This document shows, piece by piece, positions 26,499 through 35,700 of a DNA stretch of 64,000 nucleotides. The notes under the pieces are model-generated. The model was not told the DNA's origin, searched no databases, and saw only the letters and a program-made list of their open reading frames with translations. This DNA is from Stenotrophomonas sp. HITSZ_GD (GTDB lineage: Bacteria; Pseudomonadota; Gammaproteobacteria; Xanthomonadales; Xanthomonadaceae), in the NCBI RefSeq assembly GCF_029543105.1, contig NZ_JARQXB010000005.1, forward strand, positions 1-64,000, in the 5' to 3' direction. The position numbers were made by a program, and so were the translations under genes. Positions within the stretch are counted from its first letter, which is position 1. Each line of letters starts with the position of its first letter.

Positions 26499-26565
26499 AG
26501 CGGGCGTATGCAGTTCTCGGTTTGAAGCCGCCGCGAACCTTTGGCTTACGGGCCCGTGATGCCGC

Positions 26566-26610
26566 GTTAATCAATGCCAAGCGCTTTCTTCCGCTGCGTA
26601 GGTTAATCAA
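26566..26610. repeat. Direct repeat GTTAATCAA x2
   Basis: GTTAATCAA occurs at 26566-26574 and 26602-26610, 36 bp apart start to start, in the otherwise empty leader of the EF-hand gene. The spacing is close to 3.5 helical turns. It could be an activator site or chance. Confidence 0.3.
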
Positions 26611-26716
26611 GCGTTGCGTGCGTGCCCGCGCCGCAATCGCGGTTCATCCGCGGCGGCTAGGGTGGGTGCCATGCGCGGCAACACCGCGTATTTCCCCGAA
26701 TCAGGAGAACCACCCC

Positions 26717-27040
26717 ATGAACAACCGCAAGCCCCTGTTCGTCGTGTCCACTGTCCTGGCCGCCGCGCTCGCGTTGCCGGCCTTTGCCCAGAGCGCGCAG
26801 TCCGGCGCCGCCGCGCAGCAGGGTGGCGGCGGTGGCGGCCAGACCTGGGCCAGCGTCGACACCGACAGCGATGGCGCGATCAGCAAGCAGGAGGCGCAGG
26901 TCAACGCCGGCCTCTCGCAGATCTTCGACCAGGCTGACGGCAACGGCGATGGCAAGCTGACGCCGGACGAATACAAGGCCTTCGTGGCCAAGCAGCAGGA
27001 CGGCGCCAACAGCGCCACCCCGCAGCAGGACCAGAACTGA
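26717..27040 (+). CDS. Secreted EF-hand calcium-binding protein
   Basis: A 107-residue protein: signal peptide (NRKPLFVVSTVLAAALALPAFAQ), a Gly-rich linker, then two EF-hand loops, DTDSDGAISKQE and DGNGDGKLTPDE, and a Gln-rich tail. Both loops keep the Asp/Asn ligands and the final Glu, so calcium binding is likely, in the periplasm or outside. AGGAG lies 9-10 bp before the ATG. The frame is open upstream but that part is not protein-like. A strong terminator follows. Confidence 0.88.
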   Translation: MNNRKPLFVVSTVLAAALALPAFAQSAQSGAAAQQGGGGGGQTWASVDTDSDGAISKQEAQVNAGLSQIFDQADGNGDGKLTPDEYKAFVAKQQDGANSATPQQDQN

Positions 27041-27074
27041 GCCCCCCGCCGCGGCGACCACGCCGCGGCACCCA

Positions 27075-27107
27075 GGCGGGAGCCTCCGGGCTCCCGCCTT
27101 TCCTTTG
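27075..27107 (+). terminator. Rho-independent terminator after EF-hand gene
   Basis: GGCGGGAGCC, loop TCCG, GGCTCCCGCC, then TTTCCTTTG. Perfect 10-bp GC-rich stem 34 bp past the stop. It ends just before the next gene, whose -10-like box follows within 6 bp. Confidence 0.85.
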
Positions 27108-27112
27108 CCCGT

Positions 27113-27118
27113 TACAAT
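27113..27118 (+). promoter_or_regulatory. Possible -10 box giving a leaderless HAD mRNA
   Basis: TACAAT lies exactly 6 nt before the ATG at 27125 with no Shine-Dalgarno sequence, so the transcript would start at the initiation codon. No clear -35 is seen. Confidence 0.4.
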
Positions 27119-27124
27119 GGGCGC

Positions 27125-27877
27125 ATGAATACTGTGCGCGCACGTGATGCCGGAATCGGGCTCGTCGGCTTCGACGGCGACGACACCCTCTGGAAGAGCG
27201 AGGACTACTACCGCGCCGCGGAGGCGGAGTTCGAGTCCATCGTCGGCCGTTACATCGACCTGGCCGACCCGCGCACGCTGGGCCATCTGCTCACCGTGCA
27301 GCGGCGCAACCTGCGGATTTTCGGCTACGGCGTGAAGGGCATGGTGCTCTCGATGATCGAGGCCGCCATCGAGATGACCGACCGCCGCATCGACGTGCGC
27401 GATATCGAACGCATCGTGGAAATCGGCCGCGACACCCTGCAGCATCCGGTGGACGTACTCGAAGGCGTGCGCGAGGCGGTGGCCGAGATCGCCCGCGACT
27501 ACCACGTGGTGCTCATCACCAAGGGCGACCTGTTCCACCAGGAACGCAAGATCGCCCAATCCGGCCTGGCCGACCTGTTTCCGCGCATCGAGATCGTCTC
27601 GGAGAAGGACCCGGGCACCTACGCGCGCGTGCTGGCCGAGTTCGACCTGCCGGCGTCGCGGTTCGCGATGGTCGGCAATTCGCTGCGTTCGGACGTGGAG
27701 CCGGTGCTCGCGCTCGGTGGCTGGGGCATCCACACGCCTTACGCCCTGACCTGGGCGCATGAGGCCGAACACGGCGTGGACGCCGATTCGCCGCGGCTGC
27801 GCGAGGTTCCGCACCCGCGCGAGTGGCCGCAAGCGGTGCGTGCGCTGGACCAGCTCGCGCGCGGCGCGGTCGCCTAG
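27125..27877 (+). CDS. HAD-superfamily hydrolase
   Basis: A 250-residue cytoplasmic phosphatase-like protein. HAD motif I is FDGDDTLW with D17 as nucleophile and D19 as acid/base; motif II is LITKGD, motif III the lysine in EIVSEKDPGTY, and motif IV GNSLRSDVEPVLALG. A helical cap of about 100 residues follows motif I, as in phosphoglycolate-phosphatase-like or noncanonical pyrimidine phosphatases. The substrate is unknown. It ends 8 bp before the next gene. Confidence 0.88.
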   Translation: MNTVRARDAGIGLVGFDGDDTLWKSEDYYRAAEAEFESIVGRYIDLADPRTLGHLLTVQRRNLRIFGYGVKGMVLSMIEAAIEMTDRRIDVRDIERIVEIGRDTLQHPVDVLEGVREAVAEIARDYHVVLITKGDLFHQERKIAQSGLADLFPRIEIVSEKDPGTYARVLAEFDLPASRFAMVGNSLRSDVEPVLALGGWGIHTPYALTWAHEAEHGVDADSPRLREVPHPREWPQAVRALDQLARGAVA

Positions 27878-27885
27878 GATCGCCC

Positions 27886-28434
27886 ATGCACGCAAGGGCC
27901 CTGCTGATCGCCCTGCTCGTGCTGGCCACCCCCGCGGTGGCTGCGCAGACGCCCGCCCCCGCGGCGAGCGCTGAACCCGCCTACGCGGCCGGCGACGCCT
28001 GGATCGACCGCCAGCTGGAAGATATCGACGCCTACGCGCAGCGCTACCCGGCCAGCTTCGTCGATGAACTCGCGCGCTATCTCGACGTGCGCCGAGGCTA
28101 TGCCGACGCCGTGCTGAAGGCGCCCGGCTGGCGGGCCGGCGACCTGTACTTCGCCTGCGCCTGGGCGCAGGCCACCCACCAGCCGTGCCGCACGCTGGTG
28201 CGCGCCCGCAGCGACGACGTCTCGCGCGCGTGGCAGGCGGTGCTGGCTACGCAGGGCGAGCCGGACAATCTGGCCTACCGCGCCGTGCGCCACGCCATCG
28301 TGGCCAGCTACGACCGCTGGGAGCGGCCCATCGTGCTGGATGCGCGCCTGCGCGAGCAGCTGGGCGATGCCGCGCAGCGCCTGGCGCGAGCGCGCGCCGC
28401 GCACGCGCCGGCCGAGGCCGCCGACGCGCCCTGA
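27886..28434 (+). CDS. Secreted protein of unknown function
   Basis: A 182-residue protein with a signal peptide (HARALLIALLVLATPAVAAQ) and an all-helical mature part. It has YPASFVDELARYLDVRRGYADAVL followed by GDLYFACAWAQATHQPC, a pattern I do not assign. It has an Ala/Arg-rich C-terminal tail. It is 8 bp after the HAD gene and probably co-transcribed. Confidence 0.7.
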   Translation: MHARALLIALLVLATPAVAAQTPAPAASAEPAYAAGDAWIDRQLEDIDAYAQRYPASFVDELARYLDVRRGYADAVLKAPGWRAGDLYFACAWAQATHQPCRTLVRARSDDVSRAWQAVLATQGEPDNLAYRAVRHAIVASYDRWERPIVLDARLREQLGDAAQRLARARAAHAPAEAADAP

Positions 28435-28534
28435 AGCCCGGCCGGGTTTTGCTGCTGTGCGGCTGGCCGCCACGGGGCCGGCTCGGCGAAAATGCCGGGG
28501 CCGGCAACGGGCCGGCGCTTCGTTCGCGCATGCC

Positions 28535-29899
28535 ATGACCGGTAAGTCCTTCGTCAGTTCCGACCAGATTCGCAGCCGCTTCGCCCAGGCCATGTCCGAC
28601 ATGTACCGGCAGGAGGTGCCGCTGTATGGCGAGCTGATGTCGCTGGTCGCCCAGGTCAACGCGCAGGTGCTGGCGCAGGATCCCGCGCTGGCGCAGCGCC
28701 TGGACCGCAACGACGAACGCGCGCGCCTGGACCTGGAGCGCCACGGCGCGATCCGCGTGGGCACCGCGGAAGAACTGTCGATGCTGCGCCGGCTGTTCGC
28801 GGTCATGGGCATGTTCCCGGTGGGCTACTACGACCTGTCGGTGGCCGGCGTACCGGTGCATTCGACCGCCTTCCGCCCCGTCGATGCCGCGGCGCTGGCG
28901 CGCAACCCGTTCCGCGTGTTCACCTCGCTGCTGCGCCTGGAACTGATCGAGGACGCCGCGCTGCGCGCGCAGGCTGCGGATATCCTCGCGCGCCGCGACA
29001 TCTTCACCGCCGGCGCGCGCGCGTTGATCGAGCAGGCCGAGCGCGAGGGCGGCCTGGACGATGCCGATGCCGAGCGCTTCGTCGCCGAGGCGCTGGAAAC
29101 CTTCCGGTGGCACGGCGACGCCACCGTGCCGCTGCCGACCTACCAGGCCCTGCACGACGCACACCGCCTGATCGCCGACGTGGTGAGTTTCCACGGCCCG
29201 CATATCAACCATCTCACGCCGCGCACGCTCGATATCGACGCGGCGCAGGCGCAGATGCAGCAGCGCGGCATGGCGGCCAAGGCGGTGATCGAGGGCCCGC
29301 CGCGCCGGCGATGCCCCATCCTGCTGCGCCAGACCAGTTTCAAGGCGCTGGAGGAAGCGGTGCGCTTCCCGGCCGGGGACGGCAGCGCCGAAGCCGGCAG
29401 CCACACCGCGCGCTTCGGCGAGATCGAGCAGCGCGGCCTGGCGCTGACGCCGAAGGGCCGCGCGTTGTACGACACGCTGCTGGCGCAGGCCCGCGAAAGC
29501 GAGGGCGCCGGCAGCACCGGCGCGGACTACGGCGCGCGGCTGCAGGCCGCCTTCGCCGGCTTCCCCGACGATTACGACACCCTGCGCCAGGAAGGCCTGG
29601 GCTATTTCCGCTATGGCCTGACGGAAGCCGGCCGCGCGGACCCGGACCGTGCCGCCCTGCTGCCGACCGAGGCGGCCATCGCCGCCGGGCTGGTGAGCGC
29701 CGATCCCATCGTCTACGAAGACTTCCTGCCGGTGAGTGCGGCGGGCATCTTCCAATCCAACCTGGGCGGCACCGAGCAGCGCGCCTACGCGGCGCATTCG
29801 CACCAGGCGGCGTTCGAACAGGCGCTGGGTGCGGCCGTGCGCGACGAGTTCGCGTTGTACGCGGCGATCGAGCGCGATTCGCTGGCCGAGCTGGTGTAA
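28535..29899 (+). CDS. hglS: 2-oxoadipate dioxygenase/decarboxylase (HglS/YdcJ, DUF1338)
   Basis: A 454-residue VOC-fold iron(II) enzyme that converts 2-oxoadipate to D-2-hydroxyglutarate in D-lysine catabolism (known for P. putida HglS). Diagnostic regions: SVAGVPVHSTAFRPVD with the first His ligand (near residue 110), VSFHGPHINHLTPRTLDID with the second, and FGEIEQRGLALTPKGRALYD with the glutamate ligand. No other lysine-degradation gene is nearby. The long N-terminal frame before MTGKSFVSSD is not family-like. A GTAG palindrome follows 33 bp past the stop. Confidence 0.92.
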   Translation: MTGKSFVSSDQIRSRFAQAMSDMYRQEVPLYGELMSLVAQVNAQVLAQDPALAQRLDRNDERARLDLERHGAIRVGTAEELSMLRRLFAVMGMFPVGYYDLSVAGVPVHSTAFRPVDAAALARNPFRVFTSLLRLELIEDAALRAQAADILARRDIFTAGARALIEQAEREGGLDDADAERFVAEALETFRWHGDATVPLPTYQALHDAHRLIADVVSFHGPHINHLTPRTLDIDAAQAQMQQRGMAAKAVIEGPPRRRCPILLRQTSFKALEEAVRFPAGDGSAEAGSHTARFGEIEQRGLALTPKGRALYDTLLAQARESEGAGSTGADYGARLQAAFAGFPDDYDTLRQEGLGYFRYGLTEAGRADPDRAALLPTEAAIAAGLVSADPIVYEDFLPVSAAGIFQSNLGGTEQRAYAAHSHQAAFEQALGAAVRDEFALYAAIERDSLAELV

Positions 29900-29932
29900 G
29901 GCGGCAACGCGCGGCTCATTTGGTTTCCTCCT

Positions 29933-29993
29933 TGTAGGAGCGGCTTCAGCCGCGACCCGGCAACGCACGGTCGCGGCTGAAGCCGCTCCTACA
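29933..29993. repeat. GTAG-type REP pair with perfect 25-bp arms
   Basis: The arm TGTAGGAGCGGCTTCAGCCG... (29933-29957) and its exact complement (29969-29993) are separated by 11 bp, forming a head-to-head REP pair. Each arm contains its own short palindrome, GCGGCT-TC-AGCCGC. This is the SMAG/GTAG family of Stenotrophomonas-like genomes, moved by RAYT transposases (family knowledge). It sits between convergent genes and carries the stop codon of the sigma-factor gene; it could act as a terminator or block 3' decay. Confidence 0.85.
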
Positions 29994-31245
29994 GGGAGGC
30001 TGCCCGTGCCTCCAGCAGCGCCTTCTCGCGCGCGTTGCGCGCCAGCGCCGCCGCCTGCGCGAACGCCGCGCGCGCTTCCTCGTGGCGGCCGAGCTTTTCC
30101 AGCAGGTCGCCGCGCACGGTGGGCAGCAGGTGGTACTGCCGCATCGCCGGGTGCGCGGCCAGGGCGTCCACCAACGGCAACGCGGCTTCGGCGCCTTCGG
30201 CCATCGACACGGCCACCGCGCGGTTCAGCTCCACCACCGGCGAAGGCATGCAGACGGCCAGCCGCGCATACAGCGCCGCGATCTCGCGCCAGTCCGTATC
30301 GGCGAAACGGCGTGCACGCGCATGGCATGCGGCGATCGCCGCCTGCAGTACATAAGCGCCGTCTTCGCCGCCGAGCGCGCGGGCACGCGCCAGCGCGGTC
30401 AATCCGTGGCGGATCAGCAGGCGGTCCCAGCGCCCGCGGTCCTGGTCGGCGAGCAGCACCGGTGCGCCCTGCGCATCCACGCGCGCGCGCTGCCGCGAGG
30501 CCTGCAGCGCCATCAGCGCCAGCAGCCCGTGCACTTCCGGATCGCGCGGCGCGAGCCGGGCCAGCACGCGGCACAGCCGCAGCGCCTCGTCGCACAACCG
30601 CGGGCGCATCAGGTCGTCGCCGGCGGTGGCGGCGTAGCCCTCGTTGAAGATGAGGTAGAGCACCTCCAGCACCGAACCCAGCCGCGCATCGCGCTCTTCG
30701 CCGCGCGGCACCTCGAACGGCACCTGGCGTTCGCTCAGGGTGCGCTTGGCACGCACGATGCGCTGCGCCACCGTCGGCTCCGGCACCAGGAACGCCCGGG
30801 CGATCTCGTCCGTCGCCAGGCCGCCGAGCATGCGCAGGGTCAGCGCCACGCGCGCATCGGTGCCCAGCGAAGGATGGCAGGCGACGAACATCAGCCGCAG
30901 CAGGTCGTCGCCGATGTCGTCGTCCGGGTCCACCTGCTGCGCGGCCTGCACCGCCTGCTGCTCGCGCTCGATCTCGTAGCCCAGCGCGTCGCGTTTGCGC
31001 CGCTGCAGCTGCGCATGGCGCAAGCGGTCGATGGCGCGGTTGCGCGCGGTGGTCATCAGCCAGGCGCCGGGGTTGTCGGGAATACCGTCCGTGGGCCAAC
31101 GCTCAAGCGCGGCAACGAGCGCATCCTGCGCCAGTTCCTCGGCCAGGCCGACATCGCGGACCTGGCGCGCGAGCGCGGCGATGATCTTCGCCGCTTCCAT
31201 GCGCCAGACCGCGTTGAGGGTGGAGTGGACATCGCGTTCGCCCAT
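29989..31245 (-). CDS. ECF42-type RNA polymerase sigma factor with TPR-like tail
   Basis: A 418-residue ECF sigma factor. Region 2 has ELAQDALVAALERWP and TTARNRAIDRLRH; region 4 has LRMLGGLATDEIARAFLVPEPTVAQRIVRAKR. A C-terminal extension of about 220 helical residues, TPR-like, marks the ECF42 group, which is typically encoded beside YCII/DGPF proteins rather than an anti-sigma factor. That is what is seen here: three YCII/VOC genes lie upstream on the same strand. The last codons and TAG stop lie within the REP palindrome. Confidence 0.93.
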   Translation of the reverse strand: MGERDVHSTLNAVWRMEAAKIIAALARQVRDVGLAEELAQDALVAALERWPTDGIPDNPGAWLMTTARNRAIDRLRHAQLQRRKRDALGYEIEREQQAVQAAQQVDPDDDIGDDLLRLMFVACHPSLGTDARVALTLRMLGGLATDEIARAFLVPEPTVAQRIVRAKRTLSERQVPFEVPRGEERDARLGSVLEVLYLIFNEGYAATAGDDLMRPRLCDEALRLCRVLARLAPRDPEVHGLLALMALQASRQRARVDAQGAPVLLADQDRGRWDRLLIRHGLTALARARALGGEDGAYVLQAAIAACHARARRFADTDWREIAALYARLAVCMPSPVVELNRAVAVSMAEGAEAALPLVDALAAHPAMRQYHLLPTVRGDLLEKLGRHEEARAAFAQAAALARNAREKALLEARAASL

Positions 31246-31313
31246 GGCCGGCGATCAGACCATCGCCGGCGTGCGGGAGCAAGCTGCGCCGCAACCATGG
31301 CCGTGCCCGGGTG

Positions 31314-31718
31314 TCATGCCGGCGGCGGCTCGCCGCTGGCGTGGAAGACCTCCCACAGGTGGCCGTCCGGGTCCTCGAAGCCATGCTGGTACATGAAGCC
31401 GTAATCCTTCGGCTCGCCGGAGACCACGCCGCCGGCCTGGCGGGCACGCGCGACGAGGCTGTCGACCTCGGCGCGGCTGTCTACCGCCAGCGCGGTGATC
31501 ACCTCGGCCGCCTGGGCGGTGTCGCATACCTGCCGCGTCATGAAGCCTTGGAAAAACGGCTTCACCAGCAACATGGCGAAGATGTTCTCGCCCAGGATGA
31601 GGCAGGTGGCGTTCTCGTCGGTGTACCTCGGATCGAACGAGAAGCCGAGCGCCGTGAAGAAATCGACCGCGCGCGGCAGCGATTCCACCGGCAGGTTGAC
31701 GAAGATCTGCTTGACCAT
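31314..31718 (-). CDS. VOC-family (glyoxalase-like) protein
   Basis: A 134-residue single VOC domain: VKQIFVNLPVESLPRAVDFFTALGF at the start and GFEDPDGHLWEVF at the end, the usual ligand-bearing C-terminal strand. Substrate unknown. It lies between the PhnB-like gene and the ECF42 sigma gene on the same strand; ECF42 operons often hold such genes. GGAG lies about 10 bp upstream of the ATG. Confidence 0.87.
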   Translation of the reverse strand: MVKQIFVNLPVESLPRAVDFFTALGFSFDPRYTDENATCLILGENIFAMLLVKPFFQGFMTRQVCDTAQAAEVITALAVDSRAEVDSLVARARQAGGVVSGEPKDYGFMYQHGFEDPDGHLWEVFHASGEPPPA

Positions 31719-31735
31719 GTGTGGCTTCTCCGGGT

Positions 31736-32182
31736 TCAGGGCTGCTTGTAGACGCCGTTGATCAGCCACGGCGTGCCGAAGCGGTCGACCAGCATGCCGA
31801 AGCGCTCGGCCCAGAACGTCTCGGCCATCGGCATCTGGATCTGGGCCCCTTCCGCCAGCGCCTTGAACACGCGCTCGGCCTCGGCGTTGTCGTCGCAGTT
31901 CAGCGCCACGGAGATGCCCCCGGAGCCCTTGTGCGGCATGCCCGGCGGCATGTCCGAGCCCATCAGGAACGGCGCCTGGCCGTGGGCGAGGGTGGCGTGC
32001 ATGATCTGGTCCGGCGCGCCGGGCCCGACATCGCCGCAGCCCTCCGGCGGCTCGGTGCCCTCGGGCGGCGGCGGGGCGTCGCCGTAGGTGATCTGGAATA
32101 CCTGGCCGCCAAAGATCTGCTCATAGGTCTCGAAGGCCTGGCGGCAATTGCCGTAGAAGCTGAGGTAAGGGGTGGTCTTCAT
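31736..32182 (-). CDS. PhnB-like VOC-family protein
   Basis: A 148-residue PhnB/YdhR-type VOC protein: TPYLSFYGNCRQAFETYEQIFGG at the start, MHATLAHGQAPFLMGSDMP in the middle, and the terminal FGMLVDRFGTPWLINGV, the PhnB hallmark. Function in this family is unknown. It is the second gene of the YCII-VOC-VOC-ECF42 series, 17 bp from its neighbours on both sides. Confidence 0.9.
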   Translation of the reverse strand: MKTTPYLSFYGNCRQAFETYEQIFGGQVFQITYGDAPPPPEGTEPPEGCGDVGPGAPDQIMHATLAHGQAPFLMGSDMPPGMPHKGSGGISVALNCDDNAEAERVFKALAEGAQIQMPMAETFWAERFGMLVDRFGTPWLINGVYKQP

Positions 32183-32199
32183 GCGGGGTTCCTCCGATG

Positions 32200-32625
32200 T
32201 CAGGGTTGGGTGTCTACACGGGCGCGCAGGCGTTGCTCCTGCTCACGCAGTTCGGGGGTGAAGGCCTCACCGAAGTCTTCGGCCTCGAACACGGGCCGCA
32301 GTTCGACCTCGAACGTGTCGCCATCGGGATTGGGGATGCGCCGCGCCCACTCGATGGCCTCGGCGAAGGAGCGCACCTGCAGCAGCCAGAAGCCGGCGAT
32401 CAGCTCCTTCGTCTCGGCGAACGGCCCGTCGACCACCTCCAGGCCATCGGGCCGGAAGCGCAGCCGCGCGCCGCGTGCGCTCGGATGCAGGCCTTCGCCG
32501 GCCAGCAGCACGCCGGCATCGACCAGCTGCTCGTTGTAGGCGCCCATCGCCGCCAGGATCGCTTCGCCGGGCATCTGCCCGGCCTCGGAGGCCGCGGTGG
32601 CCTTCATGATCATCATCACGCGCAT
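32200..32625 (-). CDS. YCII-related (DGPF-type) protein
   Basis: A 141-residue YCII/DGPF protein: MRVMMIMKATAASEAG at the start, AYNEQLVDAGVLLAGEGLHPS in the middle, and VVDGPFAETKELIAGFWLLQV containing the DGPF motif. These proteins are the usual partners of ECF42 sigma factors and may be regulatory or enzymatic; the mechanism is debated. First gene of the operon ending in the sigma factor. The upstream frame to 32787 overlaps the RND terminator and is not protein-like. Confidence 0.9.
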   Translation of the reverse strand: MRVMMIMKATAASEAGQMPGEAILAAMGAYNEQLVDAGVLLAGEGLHPSARGARLRFRPDGLEVVDGPFAETKELIAGFWLLQVRSFAEAIEWARRIPNPDGDTFEVELRPVFEAEDFGEAFTPELREQEQRLRARVDTQP

Positions 32626-32750
32626 GTTGGTTCCTTCGGATCGGGCCGGGGCAATCCCGGCCGCTTGTAGGGACGACGGACGAGCATGGGCCGCATCGAC
32701 ATGCCCGCGCGATAGATTTTCGGCATCGACTGCGCCGGGGGGGCGCCGAA

Positions 32751-32780
32751 AAGAAACGGGGCCGCAAGCGGCCCCGTTTT
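32751..32780 (-). terminator. Rho-independent terminator of RND operon
   Basis: AAACGGGGCCGC pairs with GCGGCCCCGTTT (32754-32765 with 32768-32779). On the minus strand it lies a few bases after the last RND stop and is followed by TTTCTTTTC. The plus strand also has a T-run. Confidence 0.85.
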
Positions 32781-32783
32781 CCC

Positions 32784-35700
32784 TCAATGCTGTGGCTTGG
32801 CCACCGCCTGTGCCGCGGCCCGGCGGGCCGCCTTCTTCTCGCGCCGCCGCGCACGCCAGTTCTTCCAGTGGTCGGCCAGGCAGGAGAAGATCACGTACAG
32901 CGCCGGCGTGCTCAGCAGGGTCAGGCTCTGCGAGATCAGCAGGCCACCGATCATCGCGATGCCCAGCGGCCTGCGCAGCTCCGAGCCCTCGCCCAGGCCG
33001 ATGGCCAGCGGCAGCGCCGCCAGGATCGCCACCATCGTGGTCATCATGATCGGGCGGAAACGCACGACCGACGCCTCGCGGGCGGCCTCGCGCGGCGACT
33101 TGCCGTGCTCGCGCTGCGCCACCAGCGCGAAGTCGATCATCATGATCGCGTTCTTCTTCACGATGCCGATCAGCAGCACCAGCGCGATCATCGAGATCAC
33201 CGACAGCTCGGTGTTCGTCACGAACAGCGCCAGCAGCGCGCCCATGCCGGCCGCGGGCAGCGTGGAGAGGATCGTCACCGGGTGGATCAGGCTCTCGTAG
33301 AGCATGCCCAGCACGATGTACACGGTGAGGATGGCCGCCAGCAGCAGCACCACCATCGAGTTCGGGTTGAGCTGCACGTTGAAGCCGCCGCCATCGCTGA
33401 TGCGGATGCCATCGGGCATGCGCAGGCCCTTTACCGCCGCTTCGATGATCGCGTCCGCCTCGCCCGTGCTCACGCCAGGGGCGAGGTTATAGCTCAGGTC
33501 CATCGTCGTGTACTGGTTGTCGTGCGTGATCTGCGGCGGTGCCAGGCCGGGCACCTGGTAGGCCACCGCGGTGATCGGGATCATCTCGCCCGACCGGCTC
33601 TGCACGTACACCTCGTCCAGCGCCGCCGGGGTGGCCGTCTGCGAGGGCAGGGCGTTGACCACCACCGAGTACTGGTTGAGATCGGAGTAGATGGTGGAGA
33701 TCGAGCGCTGGCCGAACGCGCCGTACAGCGCGCCGTCGATGGTGCCGATGGACACGCCCAGGCGCGCGGCCTTGGCGCGGTCGATCACGATGTTCTGGCG
33801 CAGGCCGGCGGTGTCCACGTCGGTGCCGACGTCGCGCAGCTTCGGGTTCTGCTTGAGTACCGCCTGCAGCTTGGGCAGCCACTCCTGCAGCTGGGCCAGG
33901 TCGTTGCCCTGCAGCGAGACCTTGTATTGCGCGCCCTGGCTGGTGCCACCGCCGCCGTCGCTGGGCAGGTCCTGGATGGCGCGCAGGCGCAGTTCCAGGT
34001 CCGGGTAGCGGTCGGCCTTGGCGCTCAGGCGGGCCAGCACCTGGTCGGTGGTCTCGCGGCGGCCTTCGTCGCGCGTCTTCAGCTCGATGTTGAACGACGC
34101 ACTGGAACCCTGCCGGCTGGAACCCAGGCGCGCGCCGACGATCTTCACCGCCGGGTCGGCCATCAGCATGTCGGTGATGCGGCGCTGGCGCTCGATCATG
34201 TCGTTGAACGACACCGTGGCGCTGGAGCTGGCGCGGCCCCAGATCAGGCCGGTGTCCTGCGGCGGGAAGTTGCCCTTCTTCACCGCGCCGGCCAGGAAGA
34301 TCGTCGCCACGATCAGCAGCAGCGGGGTGATGGACATCAGCAGGGCGTGGCGCAGCGAGAAGTCCAGTGCCTTGCTGTAGATGCGCAGGCTGCCCTCGTG
34401 CATGCGCTCCAGGAACGCGCCGACGCGGCCGGGCTTTTCCGGCTCGGCGTGGCCGGAGAGGAACCGGCTGCACAGCGCGGGCGTGAGCGTGAGCGAGACC
34501 AGCATCGAGACCACGATCGCCGCCACCAGGGTCACGGTGAACTCGCGGAAGAACGCGCCGATCATGCCGCTGGCGAACAGCAGCGGGATGAACACTGCCA
34601 CCAGCGAGGCGGTGATGGAGACGATGGTGAAGCCGATCTCGCGCGCGCCGGCCAGCGCGGCATCCATGCGCGACATGCCCTCATCGAGGTGGCGCATGAT
34701 GTTCTCGATCACCACGATGGCGTCGTCCACCACGAAGCCGATCGCGATCACCAGCGCCAGCAGGCTCAGGTTGTTGAGGGTGAAGCCCAGCACGTACATC
34801 ACCAGCGCCGAACCGGCCAGCGACAGCGGCACGGTGACCGCAGCGATCAGCGTCGGCGCCAGCCGGCGCAGGAACAGCGCCATGGTCAGCACCACCATCG
34901 CCAGCGAGATCAGCAGGGTGATCTGCACTTCGGCCAACGAGGCGCGGATGGTGGGGGTGCGGTCGAAGTACGCGGTCATCCGCGTGCCGGGGTGCAGGTA
35001 GGTGCGCAGCTCGGGGATGGCGCCCTTCACCCGATCCACGGTCTCCACGATATTGGCGCCGGCGCGGGTGAACACGTACATCACCACCGCGGGTTTGCCG
35101 TCGAACCACGCCGCCTGGTAGGCGTCCTGCTGGCCGTCGTAGACGTTGGCCACGTCGCTCAGGCGGATCACCCGGCCATTGGACTGGGTGGCGATGGCGA
35201 GCTGGGCGAAATCGGCGGCCTTGGAGACCGAATCGTTGGCGATGATCGCCATCGTGGTCTTGCCGTCGGACAGGAAGCCGGTCGGCGAGGTCACGTTGGC
35301 CGCGCGCACGGCATTGCGCAGGTCGTCCGGAGTCAGGCCCAGCGCGTTGAGCGCGCGCATGTCCACGTCCACGCGCACGGCCGGGGTAGACGCACCGGCG
35401 ATGTCGACCGAGGCCACGCCGGTGATCTGGCGCAGGCGCTGGGCCAGCAGCGAATCGGCGACGTTGTACAGCTCGTCGGCCGATTGCGTCTGCGAGGTCA
35501 GCGCGATGGCGATGACCGGGTCGTCGTTCGGGTTCGCCTTCTGGTACATCGGCGTGCCCAGGCCCGAGGGCAGGTCCGCCTGCGCAGCGTTGATCGCCGT
35601 CTGCACGTCCTGTGCGGCCGCGTCGATGTCCACGTTGCCCTGGAACACCATGAACACCATGCTGCTGTTCTCCGAACTGGAGGAGCGCATGCGGTCGATG

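Noticed and set aside
28247..31099. A 950-codon minus-strand open frame over hglS and the sigma gene
   Set aside because: It runs through the REP palindrome and is out of frame with the ECF42 gene; no domain.
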